Below the pieces are notes generated by a model that saw nothing but the letters and a program-made list of their open reading frames with translations, ran no database searches and was not told where the DNA came from. Below, piece by piece: positions 63,881 through 64,000 of a stretch of 64,000 nucleotides of DNA (within the stretch, counting starts at the first letter, position 1; each line of letters starts with the position of its first letter). The position numbers and the translations under genes were made by a program. Origin of the DNA: Prorocentrum cordatum (Eukaryota; Sar; Dinophyceae; Prorocentrales; Prorocentraceae); contig CAUYUJ010008158.1 in the NCBI GenBank assembly GCA_963575745.1, forward strand, positions 242,223-306,222. The letters run 5' to 3'.

Positions 63881-64000
63881 CCGCGTTCCCATCCCGTCTC
63901 CCTCTTCCTCTGCAGGGGCTCTGGCGGCCACGTGGGGTCCCCCCGAGGCTGCTGGAAGCGCGCGAACACAGGCGCGAAAACCGGATCCTCCGACCCCTGG

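Overview
This window looks like nuclear DNA of a dinoflagellate. It is GC-rich, has long stretches of trinucleotide microsatellite, shows exon-like islands with GC-ending codons between repeat-filled introns, and holds decayed copies of protein families common in dinoflagellate genomes (Ty1/copia retroelements, CEKG-type PPR repeats, LINE reverse transcriptase/RNase H). A Prorocentrum-like genome is a reasonable guess, but the sequence alone does not fix genus. There are no bacterial operons, rRNA, tRNA or CRISPR arrays that I can support.

Layout. 0.2-1.9 kb: GAT/GAC, CTC and GGA microsatellites and one possible small exon. 2.7-3.1 kb: a dispersed repeat and a hAT-type MITE with an exact 8-bp target duplication. 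4.25-10.75 kb: a full-length but inactivated Ty1/copia retrotransposon with gag, integrase, reverse transcriptase and RNase H remnants and LTR-end-like repeats. 11.6-13.4 kb: a minus-strand pentatricopeptide-repeat (PPR) pseudogene. 13.7-15.8 kb: microsatellites, a possible exon and a TTAAGTCGGG-type inverted-repeat element. 16-23 kb: two CTTGGGG-rich arrays around a 4-5 kb region with no recognisable gene. 23.6-27 kb: about 2 kb of CAT repeat, possible exons, GGA/GAT repeats. 27.9-33.8 kb: palindromes, dispersed repeats, two related minisatellites (about 89 bp and 77 bp units) and a near-perfect hairpin element.

34.16-35.72 kb holds the best-supported host gene segment: the last two exons of a 2OG-Fe(II) oxygenase-like protein, joined across an intron that appears to use a GC donor. 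36.4-37.8 kb: a 12-bp satellite followed by CAT repeats. 38.3-41.0 kb: GC-rich hairpin elements, a long TTAAGTCGGG-family element and a minus-strand LINE reverse-transcriptase remnant. 43.4-46.7 kb: an extremely G-rich tandem-repeat block with 149-bp and about 555-bp periods. 47.9-53.05 kb: a region ending in a LINE-type RNase H and C-terminal domain. 54-57.4 kb: CCAAGA-rich DNA, CT repeats, a hairpin element abutting an exon. 58.76-62.05 kb: a long open exon for an Ala/Pro/Glu-rich protein with a poly-Glu run, a conserved W-rich block and about 14 copies of a 25-residue repeat. 62.1-64 kb: duplicated TTCTAAGAAC repeats, the third TTAAGTCGGG element and a LINE tail.

Most of the window is therefore intron and intergenic DNA shaped by transposons, satellites and microsatellites. 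Host coding content is limited to small exons plus the 58.8-62 kb exon. Gene models are partial because introns are large and splice donors are not reliably canonical.
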